A DNA stretch of 49,557 nucleotides. Origin: Rhodobacterales bacterium. GTDB lineage: Bacteria > Pseudomonadota > Alphaproteobacteria > Rhodobacterales > Rhodobacteraceae. Positions 41,545-49,557 of the stretch are shown in pieces. The stretch is from positions 1 to 49,557 of the forward strand of contig JAUNVT010000009.1 of assembly GCA_030540655.1 (NCBI GenBank), in the 5' to 3' direction. The notes beneath the pieces were generated by a model. The model made no database searches, was not told where the DNA came from, and worked only from the letters and a program-made list of their open reading frames with translations. Numbering within the stretch: position 1 is the first letter of the stretch; each line of letters starts with the position of its first letter. A program made the translations under genes and the position numbers.

Positions 41545-43230
41545 ATGGGTGCGGAACAAGGTAGCGGTGTATGGAAATCCGGGCGTGGCAAGGGCCGCGT
41601 CACGCCCAAGGGCCGCCAGTTGGACGATCAGGCCTGGGCTGATATCGAGGAGCTGTTGGCGGGAATGCCGCTGCGCCGCGACCTCTTGATAGAGTATCTG
41701 CACCTTATTCAGGACCGGTTTGGACATCTGTCTGCTGCTCACCTGCGGGCCTTGTCCGAAAAAATGCGTCTCGGCATGGTCGAGATTTACGAGGTGGCAA
41801 CCTTTTACGCACATTTTGACGTGGTCAAGGAAGGCGAGACGCCTCCGCCGGCGCTGACAATTCGAGTGTGCGATTCGCTATCCTGCGAGCTTGCGGGTGC
41901 ACAGGAATTGAAGGCCGCGCTGGAAAACGGGCTGGATCCTGCCGAGGTTCGCGTGTTGCGCGCGCCCTGCATGGGCCGCTGTGATACGGCGCCGGTGCTG
42001 GAACTGGGTCATGCCCATATCGATCATGCCACGCTTGAAAAGGTGGATGCCGCGATTCTTGGCGGTCATACACATGCCCATATTCCAGATTACGAGACGT
42101 TCGAGGCCTATCGCGCCGCGGGCGGGTACGTGATGCTGGAGGATCTGCGGCAGAATGGCGATTTTGAAACGGTGCAGCAGACATTGCTGGATTCCGGCCT
42201 GCGCGGGCTTGGCGGCGCCGGGTTCCCGTCGGGGCGCAAATGGGGCTTTGTCCGCGATGCGGCAGGTCCGCGCTATCTGGCGGTGAATGGCGACGAGGGC
42301 GAGCCGGGCACGTTCAAGGACCGCTATTATCTTGAGCGCACGCCGCACCTGTTTCTTGAGGGGATGCTGGTTGCCGCCTGGGCGGTCGAGGCGCAGACCT
42401 GCTTTATCTACATGCGCGACGAATACCCTGCCGTGCTGGAGATTCTGGCGCGCGAGATCACGGCGCTCGAAAATGCAGGCATCGTGCCCGTGGGCTATAT
42501 CGAACTGCGCCGCGGCGCGGGCGCCTATATCTGCGGCGAAGAAAGCGCGATGATCGAATCCATCGAAGGCAAGCGCGGCATTCCGCGCCATCGCCCGCCC
42601 TTCGTGGCGCAGGTGGGTATCTTCAATCGGCCGACGCTGGTGAACAACATCGAAACGCTCCATTGGGTCACGCGCATCCTGCGCGAGGGCGGTGAGATCC
42701 TTTCGGGTGTCGAGCGCAACGGCCGCAAGGGCCTGCGCAGCTATTCGGTGTCCGGCCGGGTGAAGAACCCCGGTGTGCACCTGCTTCCCGCCGGGTCGAC
42801 GATCATGGATGTCATCGAGGCCGCAGGCGGCATGCTGGACGGCCACAGCTTCAAGGCCTATCAGCCGGGCGGGCCATCCTCGGGGCTGCTGCCTGCATCG
42901 ATGAATGACATACCGCTGGATTTCGACACGCTGCAGCCGCATGGCACGTTCATCGGTTCCGCCGCGGTCGTCGTTCTCAGCGACAAGGACAGTGCCAAAC
43001 AGGCGGCGCTGAACATGCTGCGCTTCTTTGAGGATGAAAGCTGCGGCCAGTGCACGCCCTGCCGCGTTGGCTGTGAGAAGGCGGTCAAGCTGATGGAGGC
43101 CGATCACTGGGACCAGCCCCTGCTGGACGATCTGTGCCATGCCATGGTCGATGCGTCGATCTGTGGTCTGGGGCAGGCCGCGCCAAACCCGATACGTTCC
43201 GCAATGAAATATTTTCCGGAGGAAATCTGA
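41545..43230 (+). CDS. NAD-dependent formate dehydrogenase beta subunit (NuoE-NuoF fusion)
   Basis: The 561 residues fuse a NuoE/FdsG-like domain to a NuoF/FdsB-like domain. The first binds a 2Fe-2S cluster with Cys109, 114, 142 and 146. The second has the FMN/NADH loop RGLGGAGFPSGRKW (about 220-233), GAYICGEESAMIESIEGKRG (about 325) and the 4Fe-4S motif SCGQCTPCRVGC (about 500). In many alphaproteobacteria these are separate (FdsG, FdsB); the fused form resembles the beta subunit of Methylobacterium FDH1, a tungsten enzyme of similar length. It passes electrons from the alpha subunit to NAD+. AAGGAG precedes the ATG, and the stop overlaps the alpha-subunit start by one base. Confidence 0.93.
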   Translation: MGAEQGSGVWKSGRGKGRVTPKGRQLDDQAWADIEELLAGMPLRRDLLIEYLHLIQDRFGHLSAAHLRALSEKMRLGMVEIYEVATFYAHFDVVKEGETPPPALTIRVCDSLSCELAGAQELKAALENGLDPAEVRVLRAPCMGRCDTAPVLELGHAHIDHATLEKVDAAILGGHTHAHIPDYETFEAYRAAGGYVMLEDLRQNGDFETVQQTLLDSGLRGLGGAGFPSGRKWGFVRDAAGPRYLAVNGDEGEPGTFKDRYYLERTPHLFLEGMLVAAWAVEAQTCFIYMRDEYPAVLEILAREITALENAGIVPVGYIELRRGAGAYICGEESAMIESIEGKRGIPRHRPPFVAQVGIFNRPTLVNNIETLHWVTRILREGGEILSGVERNGRKGLRSYSVSGRVKNPGVHLLPAGSTIMDVIEAAGGMLDGHSFKAYQPGGPSSGLLPASMNDIPLDFDTLQPHGTFIGSAAVVVLSDKDSAKQAALNMLRFFEDESCGQCTPCRVGCEKAVKLMEADHWDQPLLDDLCHAMVDASICGLGQAAPNPIRSAMKYFPEEI

Positions 43231-46010
43231 TGCTCGACCAAAATATGGAGACAGTCACTTTCACGCTTGATGGCGCCGAAGTTACCGCACCCAAGGGCGT
43301 GACGATCTGGGAAATCAGCAACGGTCGCGGGATAATCATTCCGAATCTTTGCCATAAGCCGCAGCCAGGCTATCGCCCTGATGGCAACTGCCGCGCCTGC
43401 ATGGTGGAGATCGAGGGCGAGCGTGTACTGGCTGCTTCCTGCATTCGCGAGCCGGGCGAGGGGATGGTGGTGCGCACCGACACCGCCCGCGCGAAGCACG
43501 CCCGGAGGATGGTGATGGAAATGCTGGTGGCGGACCAGCCAGAGCATGAGATCGCGCATGACAAGGCCAGCCCCTTCTGGGATATGGCCAGATTGCAGGA
43601 TGTCGAGACCAGCCGCTTTCCCAAACTGGAGCCATCGCGCGTTCCCGGTCTGGATGACAGCCACGTCGCGATGAGCATCAATCTGGATGCGTGCATCCAG
43701 TGTGGCCTCTGCGTACGTGCCTGCCGCGAAGTGCAGGTGAATGACGTGATCGGCATGGCCGGTCGTGGACATGACGCGTATCCGGTGTTCGATTTCAATG
43801 ATCCGATGGGCGAATCCACCTGCGTCGGCTGCGGCGAATGCGTTCAGGCATGCCCCACGGGCGCGATGATGCCTTCGACTGTGGTTGACGAAAATCAAGT
43901 CGGTGACCGCGCTGATTTCGATAGTGAGACAAAGAGCATCTGCCCTTTCTGCGGCGTCGGCTGCCAGATTTCCCTGAAGGTCAAGGATGGTCAGGTGAAA
44001 TATGTCGAAGGTTTGAACGGCCCCGCCAATGAGGGGCGTCTTTGCGTCAAGGGACGGTTCGGTTTCGACTACATCCACCACCCGCACCGCCTGACCAAGC
44101 CGCTGATCCGTCGTGAGGACGCTCCGGCCAAGGGGTTGAACGTCGATCCCGGCAACTGGAGCACCCATTTCCGCGAGGCAAGCTGGGAAGAGGCGCTGGA
44201 TTTTGCCGCCAATGGGATGAAGGGCCGGGGCCGCGAAGTGGCGGGATTTGGCAGCGCCAAATGCACCAACGAAGAGGCCTATCTGTTCCAGAAGCTGATC
44301 CGTCAGGGCTTTGGCCACAATAACGTGGATCACTGCACGCGGCTGTGCCATGCCTCCTCAGTGTCCGCGCTGATCGAAAACGTCGGCTCGGGCGCCGTGA
44401 CCGCCACCTTCAACGAAATCGAAAACGCGGATGTCGCCATCATCATTGGCGCCAACCCGGTCGAAAACCATCCCGTCGCCGCCACCTACTTCAAGCAGTT
44501 CACCAAACGTGGCGGCAAGCTGATCGTGATGGACCCGCGCGGCGTGGGGATGAAGCGTTTCGCGACACATATGCTCCAGTTCCGCCCCGGCGCGGACGTG
44601 TCGATGCTCAACGCTATCATGCACACGATCGTTGAAGAGGGTCTGTACGACAAGCAGTATATCGACGCCTATACCGAAAACTGGGAGGCCGAGAAGGCAC
44701 ATCTGGCCGATTTTGCTCCCGAAAAAATGGAAGGCATCTGCGGCATTCCCGCCGAGCAGCTGCGCGAGGTCGCGCGTACCTTTGCGGGCGCGAAATCCGC
44801 GATGATCTTCTGGGGGATGGGCGTCAGCCAGCACATTCATGGCACCGATAATTCGCGCTGCCTGATCAGCCTTGCGCTGATGTGCGGGCAGGTCGGGCGC
44901 CCCGGCGCGGGGCTGCATCCGCTGCGCGGACAGAACAACGTGCAGGGGGCATCCGATGCGGGGCTCGTGCCGATGTTCCTGCCTGACTATCAAAGCGTTA
45001 CGGATGACGGTGTGCGCAACGCCTTCACAGAGGTCTGGCAGTCCGGGGATTTCAGTTCCGAAAAGGGACTGACCGTGACCGAAATCATGGATGACGTGCA
45101 TGCGGGCAACATCAAGGCGATGTATGTTCTTGGCGAGAACCCGGCCATGTCCGATCCCGATGTCGACCATGCACGCGACGCGCTGGCCAAGCTGGATCAT
45201 CTGGTGGTGCAGGATATCTTCCTGACCGAAACGGCGAATTATGCCGATGTGATCCTGCCCGCTTCGGCCTTTGCGGAGAAATCCGGGACTGTCACCAATA
45301 CCAACCGTCAGGTTCAGATCGCTCGCCCCGCCCTGCCGCCCATGGGCGATGCGCGCGAGGATTGGAAGATCGTCATTGATTTGGCCAACCGCCTGGGCCT
45401 TGGCTGGCATTACGACACACCCGCCGATGTCTTTGCCGAGATGAAGCTGAACATGCGCAGCCTCGACAACATCACATGGGAGCGGCTGGAGAATGAGGGC
45501 GCGGTGACATATCCGTCCCTGACCCCGACCGATCCGGGCCAGGCAATCGTGTTTGGTGACGGCTTCCCCCGTCCGGAAGGACGTGCGCGCTTCACGCCTG
45601 CCTCTGTTATTGCACCCGATGACGTGCCGGACGCGGAATATCCGATGATCCTGACAACGGGTCGCCAACTGGAGCATTGGCATACAGGGTCGATGACCCG
45701 CCGTTCCAAGGTGCTGGACGCGGTTGAACCCGAAGCGAACTGTTCGTTGCATCCCTCTACCCTGCGCAAGCTGGGAGTGGAGCCGGGCGGATATGTGCGC
45801 CTGACCACCAAGCGTGGCAGCATCAGCATCATGGCGCGGGAAGACCGCGCCGTGGCACCGGACATGGTGTTCCTGCCCTTCGCATTTGTCGAAGCAGCAG
45901 CTAACATCTTGACCAACCCAGCCATCGACCCTTATGGCAAGATCCCAGAGTTCAAGTTCTCTGCCGTAAAGGTCGAAGCCGACCACACCGTATCCGTCGC
46001 CGCCGAGTGA
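43230..46010 (+). CDS. NAD-dependent formate dehydrogenase alpha (catalytic) subunit
   Basis: A 926-residue molybdopterin oxidoreductase that oxidises formate to CO2. It begins with a NuoG-like 2Fe-2S domain (Cys41, 54, 57, 71), then two 4Fe-4S motifs (CIQCGLCVRAC and CVGCGECVQACP), the catalytic-domain cluster CPFCGVGC, and the bis-MGD domains. The metal ligand is Cys373 in HCTRLCHASSV, so no selenocysteine is used. Mo and W cannot be told apart by sequence; the fused partner points to the FDH1 type. The start MLDQNMETV overlaps the beta-subunit stop (TGATG). No FdsC/FdhD or FdsD chaperone gene follows; fhs does, 30 bases on. Confidence 0.95.
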   Translation: MLDQNMETVTFTLDGAEVTAPKGVTIWEISNGRGIIIPNLCHKPQPGYRPDGNCRACMVEIEGERVLAASCIREPGEGMVVRTDTARAKHARRMVMEMLVADQPEHEIAHDKASPFWDMARLQDVETSRFPKLEPSRVPGLDDSHVAMSINLDACIQCGLCVRACREVQVNDVIGMAGRGHDAYPVFDFNDPMGESTCVGCGECVQACPTGAMMPSTVVDENQVGDRADFDSETKSICPFCGVGCQISLKVKDGQVKYVEGLNGPANEGRLCVKGRFGFDYIHHPHRLTKPLIRREDAPAKGLNVDPGNWSTHFREASWEEALDFAANGMKGRGREVAGFGSAKCTNEEAYLFQKLIRQGFGHNNVDHCTRLCHASSVSALIENVGSGAVTATFNEIENADVAIIIGANPVENHPVAATYFKQFTKRGGKLIVMDPRGVGMKRFATHMLQFRPGADVSMLNAIMHTIVEEGLYDKQYIDAYTENWEAEKAHLADFAPEKMEGICGIPAEQLREVARTFAGAKSAMIFWGMGVSQHIHGTDNSRCLISLALMCGQVGRPGAGLHPLRGQNNVQGASDAGLVPMFLPDYQSVTDDGVRNAFTEVWQSGDFSSEKGLTVTEIMDDVHAGNIKAMYVLGENPAMSDPDVDHARDALAKLDHLVVQDIFLTETANYADVILPASAFAEKSGTVTNTNRQVQIARPALPPMGDAREDWKIVIDLANRLGLGWHYDTPADVFAEMKLNMRSLDNITWERLENEGAVTYPSLTPTDPGQAIVFGDGFPRPEGRARFTPASVIAPDDVPDAEYPMILTTGRQLEHWHTGSMTRRSKVLDAVEPEANCSLHPSTLRKLGVEPGGYVRLTTKRGSISIMAREDRAVAPDMVFLPFAFVEAAANILTNPAIDPYGKIPEFKFSAVKVEADHTVSVAAE

Positions 46011-46040
46011 CGGCTGAATAACCTCAGGGAGACCTACTTA

Positions 46041-47717
46041 ATGTCCTACAAGAGCGATATCGAAATTGCGCGCGCAGCAAGCAAGAAGCCGATCCAGGAG
46101 GTCGGCGACAAGCTGGGCATCCCCAGCGAACACCTGCTGCCCTACGGGCATGACAAGGCCAAGGTATCGCAGGTCTTCATTGACAGCGTTCAAGGCAACA
46201 AGAACGGCAAGCTGATCCTCGTGACGGCGATCAACCCGACCCCCGCCGGTGAGGGCAAAACAACCACGACGGTTGGTCTTGGCGATGGTCTGAACCGGAT
46301 CGGAAAAAGAGCGACGGTTTGCATCCGTGAAGCATCGCTTGGGCCGAACTTCGGCATGAAGGGTGGCGCAGCCGGTGGTGGTTATGCGCAGATCGTGCCG
46401 ATGGAAGACATGAACCTGCACTTCACAGGTGACTTCCACGCCATTACTTCGGCTCACTCGTTGCTTTCGGCAATGATCGACAACCACATCTATTGGGGTA
46501 ACGAGCTGGAAATCGACATGCGCCGCGTCGTATGGCGCCGCGTCGTCGACATGAACGACCGCGCGTTGCGGCAGATCACAGCATCGCTGGGCGGCGTGTC
46601 CAACGGCTTCCCGCGCGAGGCCGGGTATGACATCACAGTTGCGTCCGAGGTCATGGCGATCCTTTGCCTGGCCAAGAACCTCAAGGATCTGGAAGAGCGT
46701 CTGGGCAACATGATCGTGGCCTACCGTCGCGATCACAGCCCCGTCTTCTGCCGTGATATCGAGGCGCAGGGCGCGATGACCGTTCTTCTGAAGGACGCGA
46801 TGCAGCCCAATCTGGTCCAGACTCTGGAGAACAACCCTGCATTCGTGCATGGTGGACCTTTCGCCAACATCGCACATGGATGTAACTCCGTCATAGCGAC
46901 CTCGACCGCGCTGAAGCTCAGCGACTATGTTGTGACCGAAGCAGGTTTCGGTGCCGACCTCGGTGCCGAAAAGTTCATGAACATCAAGTGCCGCAAGGCC
47001 GGTCTGGCGCCTTCCGTGGTTGTCCTGGTGGCCACTGTGCGCGCGATGAAAATGAACGGCGGCGTTGCCAAGGCCGATCTGGGCCCGGAGAATGTCGAAG
47101 CGGTCAAGGCTGGCTGCGCAAATCTGGGTCGGCACATCGAGAACGTCAAATCCTTCGGCGTGCCGGTCGTCGTGGGCATCAACCACTTTGTGACCGATAC
47201 TGATGCCGAAGTTCAGGCGATCAAGGATTATGCGAAAAGCCTTGGTGCCGAGGCTGTTCTTTCGCGCCACTGGGAGCTGGGCAGCGAGGGTGCCGAAGAT
47301 CTGGCGAAGAAGGTCGTCGAAATCGCTGAGGGCGGTAACGCTAACTTCAGCCCGATCTACCCCGACGAGATGCCGCTGTTCAAGAAGATCGAAACCATCG
47401 CCAAGCGCATCTATTGGGCTGACGAGGTTCTGGCAGACAAGAAGATCCGTGACCAGTTGAAGAAGTGGGAAGAGCAGGGCTACGGCAATTTGCCGATCTG
47501 CATGGCCAAGACACAGTACAGCTTCACCACGGATCCAAACGTGCGTGGTGCGCCGACCGGCCACAGCATTCCGGTGCGTGAAGTGCGCCTGAGCGCCGGT
47601 GCCGGTTTTGTTGTCGTCGTCTGTGGCGAGATCATGACGATGCCGGGCCTGCCGCGCGCACCCGCAGCGCAAACGATCCGCCTGAATGATGAGGGCCAGA
47701 TCGAAGGTCTGTTCTGA
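46041..47717 (+). CDS. fhs: Formate-tetrahydrofolate ligase
   Basis: Fhs uses ATP to load formate onto tetrahydrofolate, making 10-formyl-THF. The 558-residue protein has the ATP loop [21 protein letters not shown] (66-86 region), [33 protein letters not shown] and the C-terminal [27 protein letters not shown], all standard. It lies 30 bases after the FDH alpha gene, so formate can either be oxidised or assimilated by the products of one operon. Hairpins in the gap after it may lower transcription into folD. Confidence 0.97.
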   Translation: MSYKSDIEIARAASKKPIQEVGDKLGIPSEHLLPYGHDKAKVSQVFIDSVQGNKNGKLILVTAINPTPAGEGKTTTTVGLGDGLNRIGKRATVCIREASLGPNFGMKGGAAGGGYAQIVPMEDMNLHFTGDFHAITSAHSLLSAMIDNHIYWGNELEIDMRRVVWRRVVDMNDRALRQITASLGGVSNGFPREAGYDITVASEVMAILCLAKNLKDLEERLGNMIVAYRRDHSPVFCRDIEAQGAMTVLLKDAMQPNLVQTLENNPAFVHGGPFANIAHGCNSVIATSTALKLSDYVVTEAGFGADLGAEKFMNIKCRKAGLAPSVVVLVATVRAMKMNGGVAKADLGPENVEAVKAGCANLGRHIENVKSFGVPVVVGINHFVTDTDAEVQAIKDYAKSLGAEAVLSRHWELGSEGAEDLAKKVVEIAEGGNANFSPIYPDEMPLFKKIETIAKRIYWADEVLADKKIRDQLKKWEEQGYGNLPICMAKTQYSFTTDPNVRGAPTGHSIPVREVRLSAGAGFVVVVCGEIMTMPGLPRAPAAQTIRLNDEGQIEGLF

Positions 47718-47723
47718 TCAGCG

Positions 47724-47757
47724 CGGACCGCAGGGTGGTATGTCCTCCTGCGGTCCG
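47724..47757 (+). terminator. Hairpin after fhs (possible partial terminator)
   Basis: CGGACCGCAGG and CCTGCGGTCCG pair as a perfect 11-bp stem with a 12-base loop just after the fhs stop. No T run follows, so it may stabilise the mRNA 3' end or act as a weak or Rho-assisted terminator rather than a strong one. Confidence 0.6.
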
Positions 47758-47760
47758 TCC

Positions 47761-47777
47761 GCCGCCTGATCGGCGGC
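47761..47777 (+). repeat. Second small hairpin between fhs and folD
   Basis: GCCGCC and GGCGGC flank TGATC, three bases after the larger stem. Together the two hairpins make a structured spacer between the fhs and folD genes. Confidence 0.45.
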
Positions 47778-47851
47778 TCCTGCGTTCCGCGCAGGGCAAT
47801 TCACAAAATATAATGCGGGGCCTTGCGCCCTCGTAGCAAGGAGAGCGCGCA

Positions 47852-48745
47852 ATGACGGCTCAGGTAATTGATGGCAAGGCCTTTGCGGCCGAGGTACGCG
47901 GCAAGGTGGCGGAGCATGTGGCGCGCCTGAAGGACGAGCACGATCTGGTCCCCGGCCTTGCAGTGGTTCTGGTGGGCGAGGATCCGGCCAGCCAGGTATA
48001 TGTCCGCTCGAAGGGCAAGATGACCACCGAGGTCGGCATGAAAAGTGTCGAGCACAAGCTGGACGTGAATACCTCCGAGAAGGATCTTCTGGCACTGATC
48101 GACCAGTTGAACAACGATGACAGCATCAATGGCATCCTTGTGCAGCTTCCGCTTCCCAAACATCTGGATGAAGATCTGGTCATAAACTCGATCGACCCGG
48201 CGAAGGATGTCGATGGGTTCCACATTTCGAACGTGGGTTTGCTTGGGACCGGCCAGAAAAGTATGGTTCCCTGCACGCCGCTGGGATGCCTGATGATGTT
48301 GCGCCACCATCACGGATCGCTCTCCGGCATGAACGCCGTTGTGATCGGGCGCAGCAACATCGTCGGCAAGCCGATGGCGCAGTTGCTCCTGAATGATAGC
48401 TGCACCGTGACAATTGCGCATTCGCGGACCAAGGACCTGCCCGATGTCGTGCGTCGCGCCGATATCGTGGTCGCCGCCGTGGGGCGCCCGGAGATGGTGT
48501 CCGGCGATTGGATCAAGGAAGGTGCCACCGTTATCGACGTCGGGATCAACCGAATTGAAACCGACGAAGGCAAGACCAAACTGGTCGGAGACGTCGATTA
48601 CGCAAGCTGCGCCGAGCGTGCAGGTGCCATCACGCCGGTTCCAGGCGGCGTCGGACCAATGACCATTGCGTGCCTCTTGGCAAATACGCTTACCTCGACC
48701 TGCCGCGCCCATGGTTTGGAAGAACCCGAAGGCCTGACCGCCTGA
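47852..48745 (+). CDS. folD: Bifunctional methylene-THF dehydrogenase/methenyl-THF cyclohydrolase
   Basis: FolD interconverts 10-formyl-, methenyl- and methylene-tetrahydrofolate, continuing the path from the Fhs product. The 297-residue protein has the catalytic Tyr50 and Lys54 in [19 protein letters not shown], the [11 protein letters not shown] loop, the NADP motif [16 protein letters not shown] and the closing [25 protein letters not shown] precedes the start. It lies 134 bases after fhs across two hairpins, so it may also have its own promoter. Confidence 0.97.
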   Translation: MTAQVIDGKAFAAEVRGKVAEHVARLKDEHDLVPGLAVVLVGEDPASQVYVRSKGKMTTEVGMKSVEHKLDVNTSEKDLLALIDQLNNDDSINGILVQLPLPKHLDEDLVINSIDPAKDVDGFHISNVGLLGTGQKSMVPCTPLGCLMMLRHHHGSLSGMNAVVIGRSNIVGKPMAQLLLNDSCTVTIAHSRTKDLPDVVRRADIVVAAVGRPEMVSGDWIKEGATVIDVGINRIETDEGKTKLVGDVDYASCAERAGAITPVPGGVGPMTIACLLANTLTSTCRAHGLEEPEGLTA

Positions 48746-48768
48746 TCTTCGGATAGTCTGGTTCAGTG

Positions 48769-48808
48769 TCGGGTCGCTCGTTCATTGCGAGCGGCCCGAT
48801 GCCGTTTT
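48769..48808 (+). terminator. Terminator after folD
   Basis: TCGGGTCGCTCG pairs with CGAGCGGCCCGA as a 12-bp stem with one G-T pair and a 7-base loop; TTTT follows four bases later. It closes the folD transcript before the IS remnant. Confidence 0.72.
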
Positions 48809-48851
48809 ATATGGTGTTTTTCTCAAACAGTATGCGGGGCGTCTTTATCCT

Positions 48852-49557
48852 CTATATGTTCAGTCCCGGCATCTGGTGGATCGGACTCAGGATGAATCGA
48901 TCTGGCTCTGAAGTCCATATCTTGCAGATGTATTCGCAGGGTGTAAGGCCGCTGAGTGTCTTGAGCCTGCGAGCAAAGTTGTGTGCGTCCCTGAAGGCGG
49001 CGAGGTGCATGCGCAGCTGGAGGTGGCTGCGTAATGATATCGTTTCATTGTCGCGTCCTTGATCGTTCGGTTCAGGCGCGCAACTTGGTCGTTGGTCCAC
49101 GGATGGTCTGGCTGTGTCAGGCGGTGCTCGATCCGGCTTGCCAGTGTCCGCAGGCCAATGGCGGACAGGGGCGCGCCCTCGCAGATTATATGACCGCATC
49201 TGCCGCGAACATGCTGTGTTCCGGGTGCGAGGCTGCTCAGCAGCCTGGATGCCGTTGTAAGGCAGGATCGCGTGGATCCAATAAGGCACGGCGTTGAGCA
49301 GGTGTTCGAGGACTTCCCACGCGGTCTTGCGATGGGCTTCGTCGACAAGTTGGGTGACGGCAGATTTCTCTGTCCGGTCAATCCCCAAAGAGAGAGCTGC
49401 GTTCCACCGTTTGAACTTCGGTGGTGTAGATATGAAAAAGGCCCCTCCCGGGACATTGCTGCGGGTTTCGCTAATTCCCCGATACACGCTTCTGTAAATC
49501 TTGGACAGCTCCGGGGACCTTGGGCACGGTTGGTCATCGCCTGCGCCGTCACGGCAC
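48852..49557 (-). pseudogene. Decayed IS481-family transposase, cut by the window edge
   Basis: The minus strand encodes pieces of an IS481-family DDE transposase in alternating frames. From upstream to downstream they are HIYTTEVQT, then IDRTEKSAVTQLVDEAHRKTAWEVLEH and EQPRTRNTACSRQM in a second frame, then IEHRLTQPDHPWTNDQV in another, then FARRLKTLSGLTPCEYICK to MPGLNI and a stop. At least three frameshifts are needed. All three catalytic residues look lost: HID has become HIY, TDNG has become PYNG, and QVER has become QVAR. The N-terminal part is off the window or unrecognisable. The element cannot be active; terminal repeats were not identified. Confidence 0.85.

Noticed and set aside
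41545-46010. Fragment of a complex I (nuoE, nuoF, nuoG) operon
   Set aside because: The NuoE and NuoF domains are fused, the next gene has the formate dehydrogenase ligand motif HCTRLCHASSV, and no membrane subunits follow.
48852-49552. Two separate hypothetical proteins at the right edge on the minus strand
   Set aside because: Both frames contain interleaved pieces of one IS481-type transposase, so they are a single pseudogene.
1-49557. tRNA, rRNA, riboswitch or CRISPR
   Set aside because: No cloverleaf, rRNA segment, known aptamer pattern or regularly spaced repeat was recognised by eye; a covariance-model scan would be needed to exclude small RNAs.

Overview
The window reads as a chromosomal segment of an alphaproteobacterium of the Rhodobacteraceae (Roseobacter group); the genus cannot be fixed from the sequence. 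The reasons are high GC with strong codon bias, an ethylmalonyl-CoA pathway pair (ccr and ecm), the hemD-Mic60-hemY cluster, an RpoHII-type sigma factor with an ECF11-like promoter, the sdhCDAB operon interrupted by a small lipoprotein gene, and an NAD-dependent formate dehydrogenase joined to fhs and folD. Almost everything is core or near-core metabolism. The only mobile DNA seen is a decayed IS481-family transposase at the right edge. No tRNA, rRNA or CRISPR array was recognised.

Left part (1-10.1 kb). A secreted protein of unknown function lies next to a minus-strand cluster tsaD-yciI-EVE. Divergent from tsaD is hemD, followed by an alphaproteobacterial Mic60/mitofilin-like protein and a HemY-like TPR protein with a LapB-like zinc ribbon. 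These end convergently against a minus-strand run of AEC transporter, S-formylglutathione hydrolase and SthA transhydrogenase.

C2/C1 carbon and transport block (10.1-20.1 kb). A GNAT acetyltransferase and ethylmalonyl-CoA mutase run leftward. A PlsB-like acyltransferase, crotonyl-CoA carboxylase/reductase, a tiny conserved-looking ORF overlapping a solo LuxR regulator, and a TAXI-type TRAP transporter (binding protein plus fused permease) run rightward. Related TTGC-rich sites lie upstream of ecm, ccr, luxR and the TRAP operon and may tie this block together.

Middle housekeeping block (20.1-37.3 kb). It holds a class IV aminotransferase, trpS, a rhomboid-fold protein that has lost its catalytic dyad, an LpoA-like lipoprotein with glnD and murJ, then rsmI-yraN-gshB-hydrolase, comM, a phosphatase-cobU pair (cobalamin loop assembly, matching the B12-dependent Ecm), rpoH with a ChaN-like protein, and coaBC.

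Right part (37.3-49.6 kb). After a 394-base gap carrying two TGTGATCAC repeats comes sdhC-sdhD-sdhA-lipoprotein-sdhB, closed by a strong terminator. Then comes a C1 set: a fused NuoE/NuoF-type formate dehydrogenase beta subunit, a catalytic alpha subunit, formate-tetrahydrofolate ligase and FolD. With FghA at 8-9 kb, the window therefore encodes formaldehyde-derived formate release, formate oxidation to CO2 with NADH, and formate entry into the folate pool. The right edge is the IS481 pseudogene, cut by the window end.
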